Positions 20,626-32,094 of a stretch of 64,000 nt of DNA are shown piece after piece (position 1 is the stretch's first letter; every line of letters starts with the position of its first letter). The notes under the pieces are model-generated. The model was given only the letters and a program-made list of their open reading frames with translations, was not told the DNA's origin and ran no database searches. The translations under genes were made by a program, and so were the position numbers. The stretch is taken from contig OZ316899.1 in the NCBI GenBank assembly GCA_973895155.1, positions 12,152,001 through 12,216,000 of the forward strand, given 5' to 3'. The DNA comes from Marsupella aquatica (lineage: Eukaryota > Marchantiophyta).

Positions 20626-22781
20626 ATGCCCGTCACTCGTTCTCAAGCAACTTACTTGAGGAGAGTGACCATCGAACAAGAGAGTGCAACCCCCACAAGC
20701 TCCGACTCTTCAGGTTTGGAGGATTCGCAATCGCCTCGACGAATGAACATACCACTGGGACCTTCGGGGTCCGGTCCAACCAATCCTGCTCCGGTCCCTG
20801 CTGCACCACCACCAGCACCGCCACCGCCACCAGTACCTATGGCAGCCGCCCCACCGGCTATGGCCCGCACTGCCCAAGCTCCCCCACAAACATCACAATG
20901 GTCGTGGTCCATTATCGACCTTTCAAAGGGCGTCATGGGGATGATCCGGATGAATGGTTGGATGAGTTTGAAGCCACTTCTAAGGCCAATGGGGAAGACG
21001 CCATTAAGCTAACTGTCCTCCCTGGAGTGATGCGGGGAGAAGCTCGTCCATGGTACAACTCGCTGCCACCCGGGACTACATGGGCACAATTCCAAGCTGC
21101 GTTGCTCCAAGAGTTTTGTGCCATTGGATCAGAGTAGCGTTCTTTATTAAAGATCGGCCAGCTTTGGATGGGAAAGAAGGAGTCCCTGCGAAAGTTCATT
21201 CAGAAGTTTCAAAAACTTGCTACCAAGATCCGGCCTAGGCCGGGTGACGCGCTCCAGCTTACGTGGTTCCTCCATGGTTTTCCCACAAATATGCAATTCT
21301 GGGTGCGCCAGAATAACCCAATTTCAATGCAAGCAGCCATAGCGTGCGCCAAAACCTACCGGGAGTCCACCTATAAATCCCAACAAAGCCAGTGGGCACG
21401 CCGTAGGAAGGGCAAGTACGAGACCTTCAGTGATAGTGACTCTGAATCGGACGACAAGAAGAAGAAGAAATGCAAGAAGAAGAAGAAACATCATTCGACC
21501 TCGTCCAGTTTGGAGATAGAATCTAGTTCGGATTTGACTTCAACCAGCGGATCCTCCACTTCTAGCTCATCAAGAAGTGATTCGGAGAGCAAGAGCCGGG
21601 GCAAGAAGAAGAAGAGGCGGGTTAAGAAGGAGGGGAAAATCAAGCCCCGTGTTTGAAGAGCGATACCTAATCCAAAGACTGCCCAAACATACAAGCTTAA
21701 CAAAATCACGGATTGTCTCAAAGCATTGTCAGTACATCTTGCGGAAAAGCCGGTGGAGAAGAAGAAGCCACCAGAGACCCGAGCCCATGCCTGGTGTTCA
21801 AAGTGCTTCCAATCCGGGCATATCGCGCAGGAATGCCCAAGATGGAAGAACCGAGTCCACCAGGTGGAATTAGATGATGTTGACAACCTGGGACCTGAAT
21901 TAGAGTCCATGGAGTATTTCTTTGAAGATCCCCCTGATTCGATGTATCAGATTTCAACGGTGGGTCCGAGTAACTTAGCAAGTAGAACTGCATACCCCTA
22001 CCCAAAAAATGGCAGAAGTTTCCAAGTTATCAGTAACCCAAGCATTCCTCCTAAGCCAGGGATTTGGCGATCCCCGGTTTGTTACAACTGTGAGAAGCCA
22101 GGCCACTTTGCAAGGGAATGCACCGAACCAAGGCGCCAGGGGGATGGCCGAGGCACACCACTATGTCAAGTCTGCAAAACGGAAGCTCATTCCACGGCCA
22201 ACTGTCCATTGGTAATAGCCGCTCGAACAAACGCAACAAGACCAGCCTAGGGCGGACCGACCACGAGCGATGCAGTCGTCCAAATGATTGCTGTGGAATG
22301 GCAAGATGACAACACCAAGTGGGTAAATCTGGTGGACGTGGCAAAGCACCCTAATCCATCGGACGAGGCTGAGTGCTACCAAGTGTCAACGAGAGCCGAG
22401 CGGAAGGAAGAGAAACAGGAAGAAAAATGCAGGAAAAAGCAAGATACTACTCCAGTGCAGCCAGCGATAGATATACCCCCGGAGAAGGACAATGACTACC
22501 GTCGGGATGACTCGAAGCTATTTTACCCCCACATCAAAGAATTGGTAAAGAAACAGTTGGAGGCCTACAAAGCTCGGGAATACCAGAAGGCAATCAATAA
22601 GGACATCAAAGCAGCCAAGGCCGCCTAATGACAGGAGCAAGAAAAGCAGGAGGAGGAAGCCAAGCAGCAACCGAAGGAAGAAAAGAAGGAGGACTATGAT
22701 ATTAAGGAAGACGTGAAGAGTTGCCCGGTTACGGCAACGGTAGGGCAACTGCTACAGAACAATCCATAGTACCGATGGCAA
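20626..22781 (+). pseudogene. gag polyprotein, decayed
   Basis: Starts MPVTRSQATYLRRVTIEQ, followed by a Pro-rich stretch. After one frame change near 20900 comes the retrotransposon gag fold (DDPDEWLDEFEATSKA; RPWYNSLPPGTTWAQFQ; LRKFIQKFQKLATKI), a Lys/Ser-rich segment, and three CCHC knuckles: CSKCFQSGHIAQEC, CYNCEKPGHFAREC and CQVCKTEAHSTANC. From about 20900 all of it lies in one frame, interrupted by in-frame stops at 21135, 21654, 22248, 22626, 22629 and near 22767. Three knuckles is more than the usual one or two. Confidence 0.9.
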
Positions 22782-22790
22782 CTGAGGGAG

Positions 22791-23267
22791 TTGCTTACGG
22801 GTCGGCGACGGAGGCGACTACCCCAAGTTGGGATCGCGGACTGCAACATGATATGCGAAGATCTAGGAGCGCTGGACATCTCGATTGAGATCAATAATTG
22901 TACCATCAAGATGGTTCTTGTAGACGGAGGAGCGGGAGTCAACATCATGACTGAGGAAACATCAGTTAAGTTAGGATACCTCACGTATCAACCCACAGCC
23001 CGAGCGATCAGATTAGCAAACGGGGCAAGGGTCCTTCCATTGGGCACGCTCACGCGGGTGCTCACTCTTGTAGGAGGGGTGGAGTTCTATCTCAACTTCC
23101 TAGTCATGAGGCCGGTTCGGCCCTCCTCTTATCCGGTCCTTCTGGGCAGGCCGTGGTTGTATGGTGGCCGTGTAGTCACGGATTGGGGAAAGAAGGAGCT
23201 ACGGTTCGGGACACCCACAGTACGAGTATCATGGGCAATGGATGATTACCAGGGTGCAACCCCATAG
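22791..23267 (+). pseudogene. Retropepsin-like protease
   Basis: Same frame as gag. The active-site block reads LVDGGAGVNIMTEETSVKLG, with the Asp-Gly-Gly variant common in plant gypsy proteases in place of DSG/DTG. The flap and C-terminal part include FLVMRPVRPSSYPVLLGRPW, the ILGRP-type second hydrophobic-Gly motif. A TAG at 23265 ends the open frame before RT. Confidence 0.87.
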
Positions 23268-23329
23268 GGACTCGAGGAATATGATTTGGAGACCTCGGAG
23301 GAAGACGAGCTCAATATGATTGAACTCAT

Positions 23330-24196
23330 TTCGTCATCACGATTTGACGGGAGTCTCCCCCGAGTTGGGAGAACACACGATCGATTTGAACCTGGGGGCC
23401 CATGCAGTACGACAGCGACAATGTCGCATGAACCCGAGGTACTCCATCTTAGTGAAGGAGGAAATTGATCATACCAAAGAAGGGAGGTACGGACGGAAAA
23501 CCTAAGATTTGGATCTGTCAGGACTATTGTAAGCTGAACGATGCAACCCGGAAAGACCATTACCCATTACCATTCACGGATATGATTCTAGATATGGTAG
23601 CTCAAAACAAAATTTATACATTCCTTGACGGGTATTCAGGTTATAATCAAATCTGGATCCGCCTCTCGGATCAGCTCAAAACAACGTTCACTACGGAATG
23701 GGGGACATTCGCATTTTGGAGAATGCTGTTCGGGCTATGTAACGCCCCGGCCATGTTTCAGCGACTCATGATGAATATCTTCCATGATTTCCTACGGGAA
23801 TTTCTGGAAATATTTATCGACAACTTTGCCATCTTTGGAACCGTCGCCATGCACCCCGAACATCTACGACGTACGCTACAACGATGCCGAGAGGTTAACC
23901 TCAAGCTACATCCCGCTAAATGTTTTTTCGGGGTAGAGGAGGGAGTGTTACTCGGACATCGTGTGTCCAAGCGGGGTATCAAGGTGGACCAAGAGAAGGT
24001 CGCGGCTTGGATGGCGGTGGTGTTTCCCATAGATCAAAAAGTGGTACAATCCTTCTTGGGCTGTGTAGGGTACTATCATCGATTCATTAAATATTTTGCT
24101 AAGATTGCGTTGCCCTTAACTGAGATGATAAAGAAGGATGCGGTGATCGAGGAGACACCTAGGAGACAGATTGCTTTTGAAGAACTCCGTAAATGA
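23330..24196 (+). pseudogene. Gypsy reverse transcriptase with mutated active site
   Basis: The N-terminal part, in another frame, reads HTIDLNLGAHAVRQRQCRMN then RYSILVKEEID. After a small deletion near 23465, IIPKKGGTDGKPKIWICQDY, LDGYSGYNQIWI and LFGLCNAPAMFQRLM follow. The catalytic box is FIDN where YIDD is expected: the second Asp is Asn (GAC to AAC), which should abolish polymerisation. The frame ends at a TGA in LRK-stop-LTTAPIM, where Arg (CGA) is usual. Confidence 0.9.
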
Positions 24197-24840
24197 CTCA
24201 CCACCGCACCTATCATGGTCACCCCGGACTGGAATAAGGAGTTCCATGTGTATGTCGATGTGTCAGGATTCTGTATCGGGTCCGTGCTCAGTCAGCTTGA
24301 TGCGGACGGACGTGAACACCCCATCTACTTCGCTAGCCGTCAACTATTCACAGCCAAATATAATAATTCTCCCACTGATCGAGAAGCTCTGGGAATAATC
24401 TACTCATGTAAGAAGTTCTGACATTGTCTGCTCGGCTACAAGGTCATATTCCACACGGATCATGATAGCCTAAAGTACATGGTCAACAAAGCGGACGTGA
24501 CGGGATGGATAGCCCGGTGGGTGCTACTTCTCCAAGAATTTAACTACAAAGTTTGGGTTCGGCCAGGAAAGGCACATCTCAACGCCGACTTCTTTTCAAG
24601 GCTGGACGGCGTACCAGTTGATCAGCCAATTAATGATACTTTTCCGGACGAGGAGTTATTCCACGTAGGGGCGGGAGCGCCTACGTGGTACGGCTCAATA
24701 ATCACCCTCCTCTTAATAGGCCGCATCCCCAACGACATCAATCAGGAGGCCGCCGCTGTGTTTTTACGGAAGGCCGGACCATACGTTATGATACAGGGTC
24801 ACCTACACAAGGAAGGAGTAAATGGGAAGCTACGACGCTG
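24197..24840 (+). pseudogene. Gypsy RNase H
   Basis: In frame with RT. VYVDVSGFCIGSVLSQLD carries the first Asp, PTDREALGIIYSCKKF the Glu, FHTDHDSLKYMVNKADVTG the second Asp, and GKAHLNADFFSRLDG the C-terminal block. A TGA after CKKF stands where plant elements usually have Arg. The integrase linker (GKLRRC) is then cut at 24840 by the 2.17-kb insertion. Confidence 0.88.
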
Positions 24841-27006
24841 TCATGAGGTTTCTTCCTAAGGGAGAAATCCTCATGTTTAGCTTGTGCAAAAGAAGAGAAA
24901 GAAAAAGATTAAAACATGCAACTTTTGCATTTTTTTTGTGGATGGACAAGTAAATAATGGTGATACAAGTATAATGTAGAACCAATAAGGAAGTAGTTGG
25001 TAGGTCCTACATGGTTGGATTCCATGTTTCTTCTTTTTTTTACTAAAGTTAAGTTTGACCAAAATGGGCTAATAATAGAAAAGTTTTTGTATTTCTTACT
25101 ATTTTTAGTAACAAAAAATCGGAGCAATTTGGCAAGATTAGTTTGGCCAATGGGATCATCAATAGGAATTTAAGATCCAATGGCAAAGAAGATAGAGCCA
25201 CTCCATATTTTTGCTTAATAGCTTAGTAATGGGTATTTATTTATCCACTAATTATGTACAAAGCTTATTCTTAGAACTTTTGGAGAAAATAGGATTATTT
25301 GGAGTAATTTAACCATAGTTAAGTACCTAGCTAGGGAGGTGGCAAGCTTGGGTTTGAAATTCAAAGGAGAGGATCAAAGATGACTTGTTGGCTACCTCCT
25401 ATTCACTTAGATCTTACTCAAGTTAAAATGCTAGTTAACCGATAAGGTGGCAGTTTCCGGTTTGCAAGCAAATGAAGGGGAGACAATTGTTAGGTGGCAT
25501 GTGCAAGAGATAGGGCTCGAGCTTTGGAGTGCAAGACAAGGTTGGGTAGGTGAAGAGGAGGGTTGTGGCGTGGCACTAATGGCCACCCCTTCTTACTAAA
25601 GTTAAAAGAGTTGTTAAACCGGTAAGGTGGTAGTTTCCGGTTTGCAAGCAAATGAAGGGGAGACAAGTGTTGGTGTTGGCATGGCTAAGGGTGAAGCTCA
25701 AGCTTGAGTATGACAACTCAAGCTAGGAGACAAGGTCGAGCCTTGCCTTGGTGGTGGGCTACTATTTGTGGAGGTTAACTAGGTGGTTGAGTTCACAGAG
25801 GTGGCAAAAGCTAGTTGGACTGCAAGTTAGGCCTTGACAAGTGTTGGGGAGGCTTGGATGGTGGTTGGAGCTTGAGTTTAGGTTGGTTTGGAATTGGTCC
25901 ATGGTTTTGCTGTTGTCTGGTCCCTATTTGCTCAACATTCACTTGGATTTAGTGCCTGGTTTATGGTGGAGAGGTGGCGGGCAGTTGTTGGGCTGCTAGT
26001 GAATTGCTGGCAAGTGCTTGGTTGGTGTGAAGTGGGCTGGAGGAGGAAGTTGCGAATTCTGATGGGGGAGGCTGGTCAGGGGCTTAAGGGAGAGCTTGGA
26101 GGGAAGGTGGAGATCATTCTTCATTCTCACTTTCTCAGAGTTGAGAGCTTGGAGGTGGGGAAGAGACATATTGCCATGATTGTGAGTAAAAGAGCCATAG
26201 CTCCTCTCTTCTAGGTGCCTAATGTTTGAAGGGCCTAGTTGAGAGTTGGGAGGTAGTTTCTTTGATGGAAGAGGGACATGGGGAAGTAGATCTGAAGGAA
26301 TTGGGCTTATGTGTGCTTGGAGGTGTGTTGCTTAACCTTGAGTGCAGCTGCCTTGGTAATTGACTTGTTCATTCACCTACCGATGTGGATTTGTCTTGCC
26401 TTGGGGGTCTGTGTAGCTTGGAAGGGGCACCTTTGTTGCAATCCTTACCCAATATCTAGAACATTGAAAGTAAGGTGGAAATTATTGGCTTCACTCTTGT
26501 GCGGAAGCGCTGGCCAATTTTCCACTCAGTTTGGGAGAAGGAAACATTGAAGGATGATAAGTAAGGAGTATGGAAGGGGAAGAGCTTTCTCCATGGTTGA
26601 GGCTTTGCTTGCTTGAGAGTTGAAGTTCTTGAAGTTGTTATGATGGTGTAGGACAAGAGTAGATAGGCTATTTTGAAGCCTTGTTTTTGATAGACTTGTT
26701 GGAGGGGTTGAGATGCAATCTTATACATACTACTTGGTGTTACTTGCTAGGAGGGTCTTGATGGAGACCTACTTTTGACTTAGAAAAACCTATAGTTATT
26801 GATTATTGAGGAGAAGTTGTCCTCAATTTTGTAAATGGATGAGTTCTTTGCTTTGCCTATGGATGAGGTGGATAATTTTGTGATGCTTGGTTGATTAGAA
26901 GTCTTGTTGCTTAGAGTTGTCTTGTTGGTAACCGTCTACTATCTCAAGCAGCCATACACCCAGCGTGTTTCTCAAGACCTTTCCCACCTTTTTGCTTATC
27001 CTCAAG
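24841..27006. mobile_element. 2.17-kb insertion in pol with 9-bp duplication
   Basis: Flanked by ACGACGCTG (24832-24840) and ACAACGCTG (27007-27015). Removing the insert and one copy restores the pol frame across RRC-LEYKETLIVMW. A 9-bp duplication is typical of Mutator-like elements, but the ends match poorly (TCATGAGG against CTTGAGG), and no transposase is visible. The insert is AT-rich and begins with a hairpin (CATGAGG...CCTCATG, 24842-24875). It is probably a non-autonomous or non-TIR MULE. Confidence 0.7.
25385..25690. repeat. Two-copy tandem repeat, about 180 bp
   Basis: Two copies of a unit ending in GGTGGYAGTTTCCGGTTTGC and AAATGAAGGGGAGACAA, at about 25437-25500 and 25616-25680, each preceded by a TTAAAAnnnnTGTTAAACC-like block. 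Confidence 0.7.
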
Positions 27007-27015
27007 ACAACGCTG

Positions 27016-28158
27016 CTTAGAGTACAAGGAGACGCTCATTGTTATGTGGGCCTTGCATGAAGAAGAAGCTGGAGGCCATTTTGCGTCTCTCATGACAGCC
27101 CGAAAGATTCTGGATTTGGGGTATTGGTGGCCTACGTTGTATCAAGATGTACAACGCTTTATCAAGGGATGTGATTTGTGTCAGCGGGCTGGTGCCCCGA
27201 GGAGAACCCATAACCACCCCCTCACTTTTGTGCTCCCGCTAGCACCATTCAAGAAGTGGGGTATTGATTATATCGGGCCGTTCACTCCCGTTACCCGATG
27301 ATGAAGATGCAGGTACATCCTGCTAGCTATAGATTACTCCACCAAATGGGTCGAAGCACGGGCTACGGTAAAGGATGACGCTGCAACCAGCGCCAAGTTC
27401 TTATACGAGCAGATCTTCACCCGGTTTGGGCCGCCCTTGGAGTTAGTAAGCGGCCGTGGAACACACTTCCTCAATGACACCGTAGCCCAGCTTATGGAGC
27501 GTTACCTAGTCAAGCACCGCAAGACTACCCCATATCATCCTAAAGCCAACGGGCTGACAGAGAGAGCCAATGGTATCATTGGGAAGATCCTCAACAAGAC
27601 AGTAGCCGCGCACAAAATGGATTGGGATGACAAGTTGTACGCAGCGGTGTATTTGTATAATCTGGCTTAAAAGACTACTACGAGTCACAGCCCGTACTTT
27701 CTCGTGTTCAACCAACATTCGTTGGTGCCCGTTGAGTTCAAAGTCCACACTCCCCGGGTAAGCATTCGGGATCGCTTACCCGAAGTTGAAAGTTCGTCGG
27801 ATAGAGCTTATCAGATTGAAGCATTAGAAGAAGCACGGTTGTTGGTAGCTCGACACGTCGTAAAGCAGCAGGTAGCTTCCAAGAAGCAGCACGACAAAGG
27901 ACTACGGAAGGTCGACGTTGTGACAGGCGATCTAGTCCTACTGTACGATAGTAGGTACATGCAGTTTCCGGGGAAGCTTCATACCCATTGGTTAGTGCCT
28001 TTCCTAGTCAATCAGATCTACCCTAATGGATCTTTGGAACTCGCAACATACGCCGGCGATTTACTACCCACGCGAGTCAGTTACGATCGTGTGAAGAAGT
28101 ACCGCCATCAAGACAACGACGCCGAGAGTGATGTTTGCGAGGACGCTTCACAATTAAG
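27016..28158 (+). pseudogene. Gypsy integrase, non-chromodomain type
   Basis: The zinc module reads HEEEAGGHFASLMTARKIL and CDLCQRAG. The core reads WGIDYIGPFTPVTR, two stops, then YILLAIDYSTKWVEARA. The second catalytic Asp is replaced: SGRGTHF stands where SDRGTHF is usual. The Glu block NGLTERANGIIGKILNKT is kept. After a TAA at 27668-27670 the C-terminal part continues (KGLRKVDVVTGDLVLLYDSR) in the same frame. No chromodomain follows. The first core Asp lies in GIDYIG. Confidence 0.88.
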
Positions 28159-28168
28159 CAGGGAGCTA
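28159..28168 (+). other. Putative polypurine tract
   Basis: GCAGGGAGCTA lies immediately before the 3' LTR (TGTGACGCC at 28169). It is shorter and less pure than the tract of the LINE-nested element. Confidence 0.45.
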
Positions 28169-28539
28169 TGTGACGCCGCCGGTACGGTGGGTAATGAGTG
28201 ATTCGGTCTAACCGCGCTTAGCACGCGCGTTAGGGGTATCTTAGGCCGTTATTATTAGCATAACGACAATATTTAGGTAGCCATTATGAGTAGGAAATCA
28301 TTAGTCAATAAGGGGAATTCATGTTCGGGCTGGCGGCGGGTCACCATTCGCCCGCCCGGGTTGCGAGCGTGTAATGGGCCCCCTTTCCCCCCCCCCCCTC
28401 GGGTCTGTATAACGAACTTCGGGAGGCGGCCACTAACACAAGCTGACCCGGACCGGTGAAGGGGCCGGTACATTGCAAGCGTGAAAGGCTCGGTCTATAA
28501 GCGACGAGGAGGCATTGGGCGATCGACGAGCTCTCAGGG

Positions 28540-28546
28540 TATAAAA
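28540..28546 (+). promoter_or_regulatory. TATA box of the 3' LTR
   Basis: GGTATAAAAGGGGG, equivalent to the boxes at 13572 and 17860. Confidence 0.65.
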
Positions 28547-28646
28547 GGGGGCCGATCCTTTGCAGTGCACCAATTCTTTAGTCCACGCGCCAGCTTCGAC
28601 CCCGGCTCTCTCGCTTTTTCCTTAGTCACCTGCTATCTCCTCTGAA

Positions 28647-31253
28647 TGTTGCACACGATCCTTTCCAGTTCGGCCATGCAATTTTGGACTCAATTCCTGT
28701 CTATCGGAGGGCACCTGGCCAACTCATTGAAACACACCAACCTATGCTGATACGAGATCGAACGCGAATACAAGAGAGCCATCTGCCATCAGGACGACAC
28801 CACTATCTCCTTAACTTTGATTACCCATCCCAGAGCAAGCTTTACCAACCCAAAGAAGTATCAAGGTACTTCTTTGACGGAGGCAAATACACCGGCTTCT
28901 GGGAGGCATTGCTTCGGCTTCCGGACGAGGTCTTCAATATCCCGGGCACGATTGACTTGCAGCGGCACCACTTTGACCACATCCTCGCTCGGGTCCGGGC
29001 TATCATCAACAGCAAGTTCAACACTGCCCGGTCGACAGGGCCGTCTTCACTTGCTTTGGAAAACCTCCACCGGCACCTGCAGAACTTCATGGCAACTCTA
29101 CCATCAACGACCAGTGCCGGCCAACCCGTGCCCGTACCCACACCTACACCTCCTCGGCCTCAGCCAAGCCGGTCCCCACCACCGGTTCCACCACCTCTCC
29201 GAGTACGATCCATGGTGAATGCGGTAAATATTAGCTCCAAAGACGAGGAGGCTCACCCTCCTCTGAATCGACGGCCGCGGGGTACGACTCAACGAGCGCC
29301 GAACAACCCAACACCACTCTAGCAAGCCCAAGGGGATAACACGGTAACTCTAGCGGCCCCGACACCAATACTCATGGCAGTTGCGCTACCACCACCTGAC
29401 CGAGAGGAAGGAGAGGTGTCCCCCTCTTCTAGTCACCCCAAGAATCAGTCTCGGGGTAGGAAGAGGAAGGAGCCCGCAGCCGTATCCGGGTTGCCTTTGG
29501 CCACGGTTGCGGTAGCCAAGCTGACCATGCATTGCATGGGGGACAATGTTCACAAGAACATCCTCCACCCCAAGCATGCATGCTATCTGAAGACCCAAGG
29601 GTTTGAGCACCTCGCCTCTCTCCCTTGGAACTCAAGCAGGTACTACAGACATGATATATCGGAGTTCATTCAGAACTTCAACGAGGCCCGTCAACAAATC
29701 CAAGCGCACGGGAGAGTGATATGTCTCAATGAGGCACGTCTAAAGATGATTTTTGGTTTACCCAAGGGGATAAACCAAGTAGAGTCGCGGGCTCCTGGGG
29801 GCAAGCGAGCTAAATACCAGTCCTCTAGTTTCCCGACCGAGGGGGTAGTGGACAATGGGTTCTTAATGAGGACGTGCCTCATCCCGGAGGTAGCAGAACG
29901 CTTGGAGTTCCAGCGGTATGCCCTCCACATGATGGAACCCAGAGGAGAAATATCGGCCGCTCAGGTCATCCAGGTGAAGAACTATTAGCCCAAGAAGTGG
30001 GCGACCTTCTTTGTCAAGAAGTTCCACGAGGAGATGGAGCGGAGAAGGAAGACTTTGTACCTTGGCGGAAGGGCGTACTTCGCTAGCCACATTGAAATCA
30101 TCATCGAATGGTACGCTCGTTTCGACCGCCGGAGCCTCCCGCGTCTCAAGAAGCCCGAGCTGACCCCGCCAAAATAGGTGTTCCCAGCCCAGGTGAGGTG
30201 ACCGCAGCCCGAGGCCCAAAGTCTGGCAGCTGCAAGTCCTGCTACCCCGGTCCCGCAACCCGCCGCTGCCGCCCCGCCAGGCATACCCATTGACGTTGTC
30301 GCAACCTTAGACGCGGTCAATCGGGACAATGCAATCAAAGTCGGGCCGGATGAAGCCATACCCAAAGCAGATGCCACGGTAGCTGAGGGGATTCCGCCAC
30401 CCCCCCGCGGTGGTGCAGGAGAACCACCCACCTCCAGTGGAACCAGCCCCTTTGACCGACTTACCTCAAGGGCTGGATATGTCCACTCCTACTCCCGCAC
30501 GGGTTGGAGTCTGCCCGTGCCCGAATCCAGATGGACACAGTCTAGATCATCCGGAACTCTTTACACCGGGCACATTTCTAAACGGGTTGTTGGGAGATTT
30601 CTTGCAACAGATCTCTCGGGACACCGGGGAATACATGGCCCGGAGGGTGGCCTACTTCTTCAACCAGGAGTTGGTTGCGGCTGTAAGGGCAGGACATGCG
30701 CAAGTAGAGACAGCGTAGAGAATAGCGCGATATCGGGTTGAGTCTGCCTACCTGAAGGACGAAGTGGCAACCCTGGAGGCTGAACTCCAGCAACTACGGC
30801 CTCAGGTAACGGCCATGGAGGACCAGGTTGCCGAGGCTAGGGCCCGAGCAGCTTTAGCAGAACAGGCCGGGCTCAAAAAGGACGCTGAGATCGCATGGCT
30901 CCGGGCCAAGATTGATGGTTTGAAGGGACAAACCGTCAGTTGGCAAAAGGATCTGGAGGAAGCTAACTCTAGATCTCAGCGGGACACAGCCAAGATTGAC
31001 ACCCTAAAGACAGAGGTGGCGCGGCTTCAAGGAGAAGCCAGGAAACAGGCCCACTTGGTGGATAAGCTGACGAGCAACACCCAGCAACTGGAGGAGGCAT
31101 GCCAGGAGGCTGCGAAAGAGGCGGACGCGGCGAAGCAGGAGAATGGATCTCTGCTGGACCAGGTCCAGCTACTCAAGTAGGACGCCGACAGACTCAGAAG
31201 GCAGCAGGATAGCCGCTCCCACTCGGGCGGCTCTGGTAAGCATGCCAGGCATT
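28647..31253 (+). pseudogene. LTR ORF, 3' LTR copy, broken
   Basis: Collinear with the intact 878-aa ORF but split into frames: 28684-29322, 29374-29988, 30410-30718 and 30764-31180. A TGA falls early, in the segment after SLKHTNLC. The helical domain (SLPWNSSRYY, MIFGLPKG), the CPCPNPDGHSLDHPELF block and the coiled coil are all recognisable. The TAG in place of Trp before VFPAQ is shared with the 5' LTR. Confidence 0.87.
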
Positions 31254-31815
31254 AGCGGCGGAGTAGGATTAAAATAGAGTAGGAGTAGCTAAATTAGGCT
31301 ATAGGGACAAGCACCTGCCCTAGTTAAAGCAGCACTGCCATGCTGTACAACCTGCGTAGATTAGGATCTTCTAATAAGACAAGCCATTTTCCGGCCTGAC
31401 AGCCAGCTTAGTTAGGACCTTAGTTAGCAAATCTTCGGGCAAGAGGGCACTCTGTTCCTAGGCCCTTAGTATTTAGTGCACCCCTCGATAGAGGCAGGGG
31501 GATTTTTAGTCTCAGTGTTGGACATCCGCGGTATGTGCGGGGACACCCAACCTCTGGGAGTGAAAGAGTACCAAGGGGAGGGTGTAGGACTAAGCTTGTT
31601 GGGCAAGTGCAGAGCCGGGCTCCGTTGTAGTGAACACCCTCGGCCTTGGACCTGTTCATTCCAGAGATTTTGGGTCAACTAAGTGTACGCATATGTCTTC
31701 TATGTAGTAAAATCCTTTCCCATTATTTCCTTTGTGTAAATCGAGATTGTATGCTTGTGCGTATGTATATGTGTGAATCTCGTGTATAGGTGCCAACGCT
31801 TGGCCAAACGCACTA

Positions 31816-32094
31816 ATCAATACTTTCACTAATTTTGGACTATTATTCTCAATTTGGATTATTCATAACAACTTTTTGGAAACAAAAATATAGATAAATA
31901 AGAGACTTATCAAAGTCACCCTAGGAAAGTTTTGACCAAGATGTATTAAGCTTAACAAGCTGCTTCAAATGAATCTATGCACAACACATGATGTATTATA
32001 GAACTCAAGTTATAGATCAAAGAACACCTTATGTTGGAAATTTCATGATCAACATTTGGACAAAAGAATGTCCAGAATTAGCGAAATTAGTGAT
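31816..32094. mobile_element. 279-bp MITE in the 3' LTR
   Basis: Present only in the 3' LTR copy. The ends form a roughly 25-bp imperfect inverted repeat (ATCAATACTTTCACTAATTT against ATCACTAATTTCGCTAATTC; 21 of 25 match), and the copy is flanked by ACTA (31812-31815 and 32095-32098). No ORF. The family is not identified; the inner CACTAATTT recalls CACTA termini, but a 4-bp duplication does not fit that group. Confidence 0.75.

Noticed and set aside
31816-32094. The small element in the 3' LTR as a CACTA derivative mobilised by the 45-56 kb transposon
   Set aside because: It has an inner CACTAATTT, but its best ends and its ACTA duplication do not fit a 3-bp CACTA insertion, and it lacks TCGCAA motifs.
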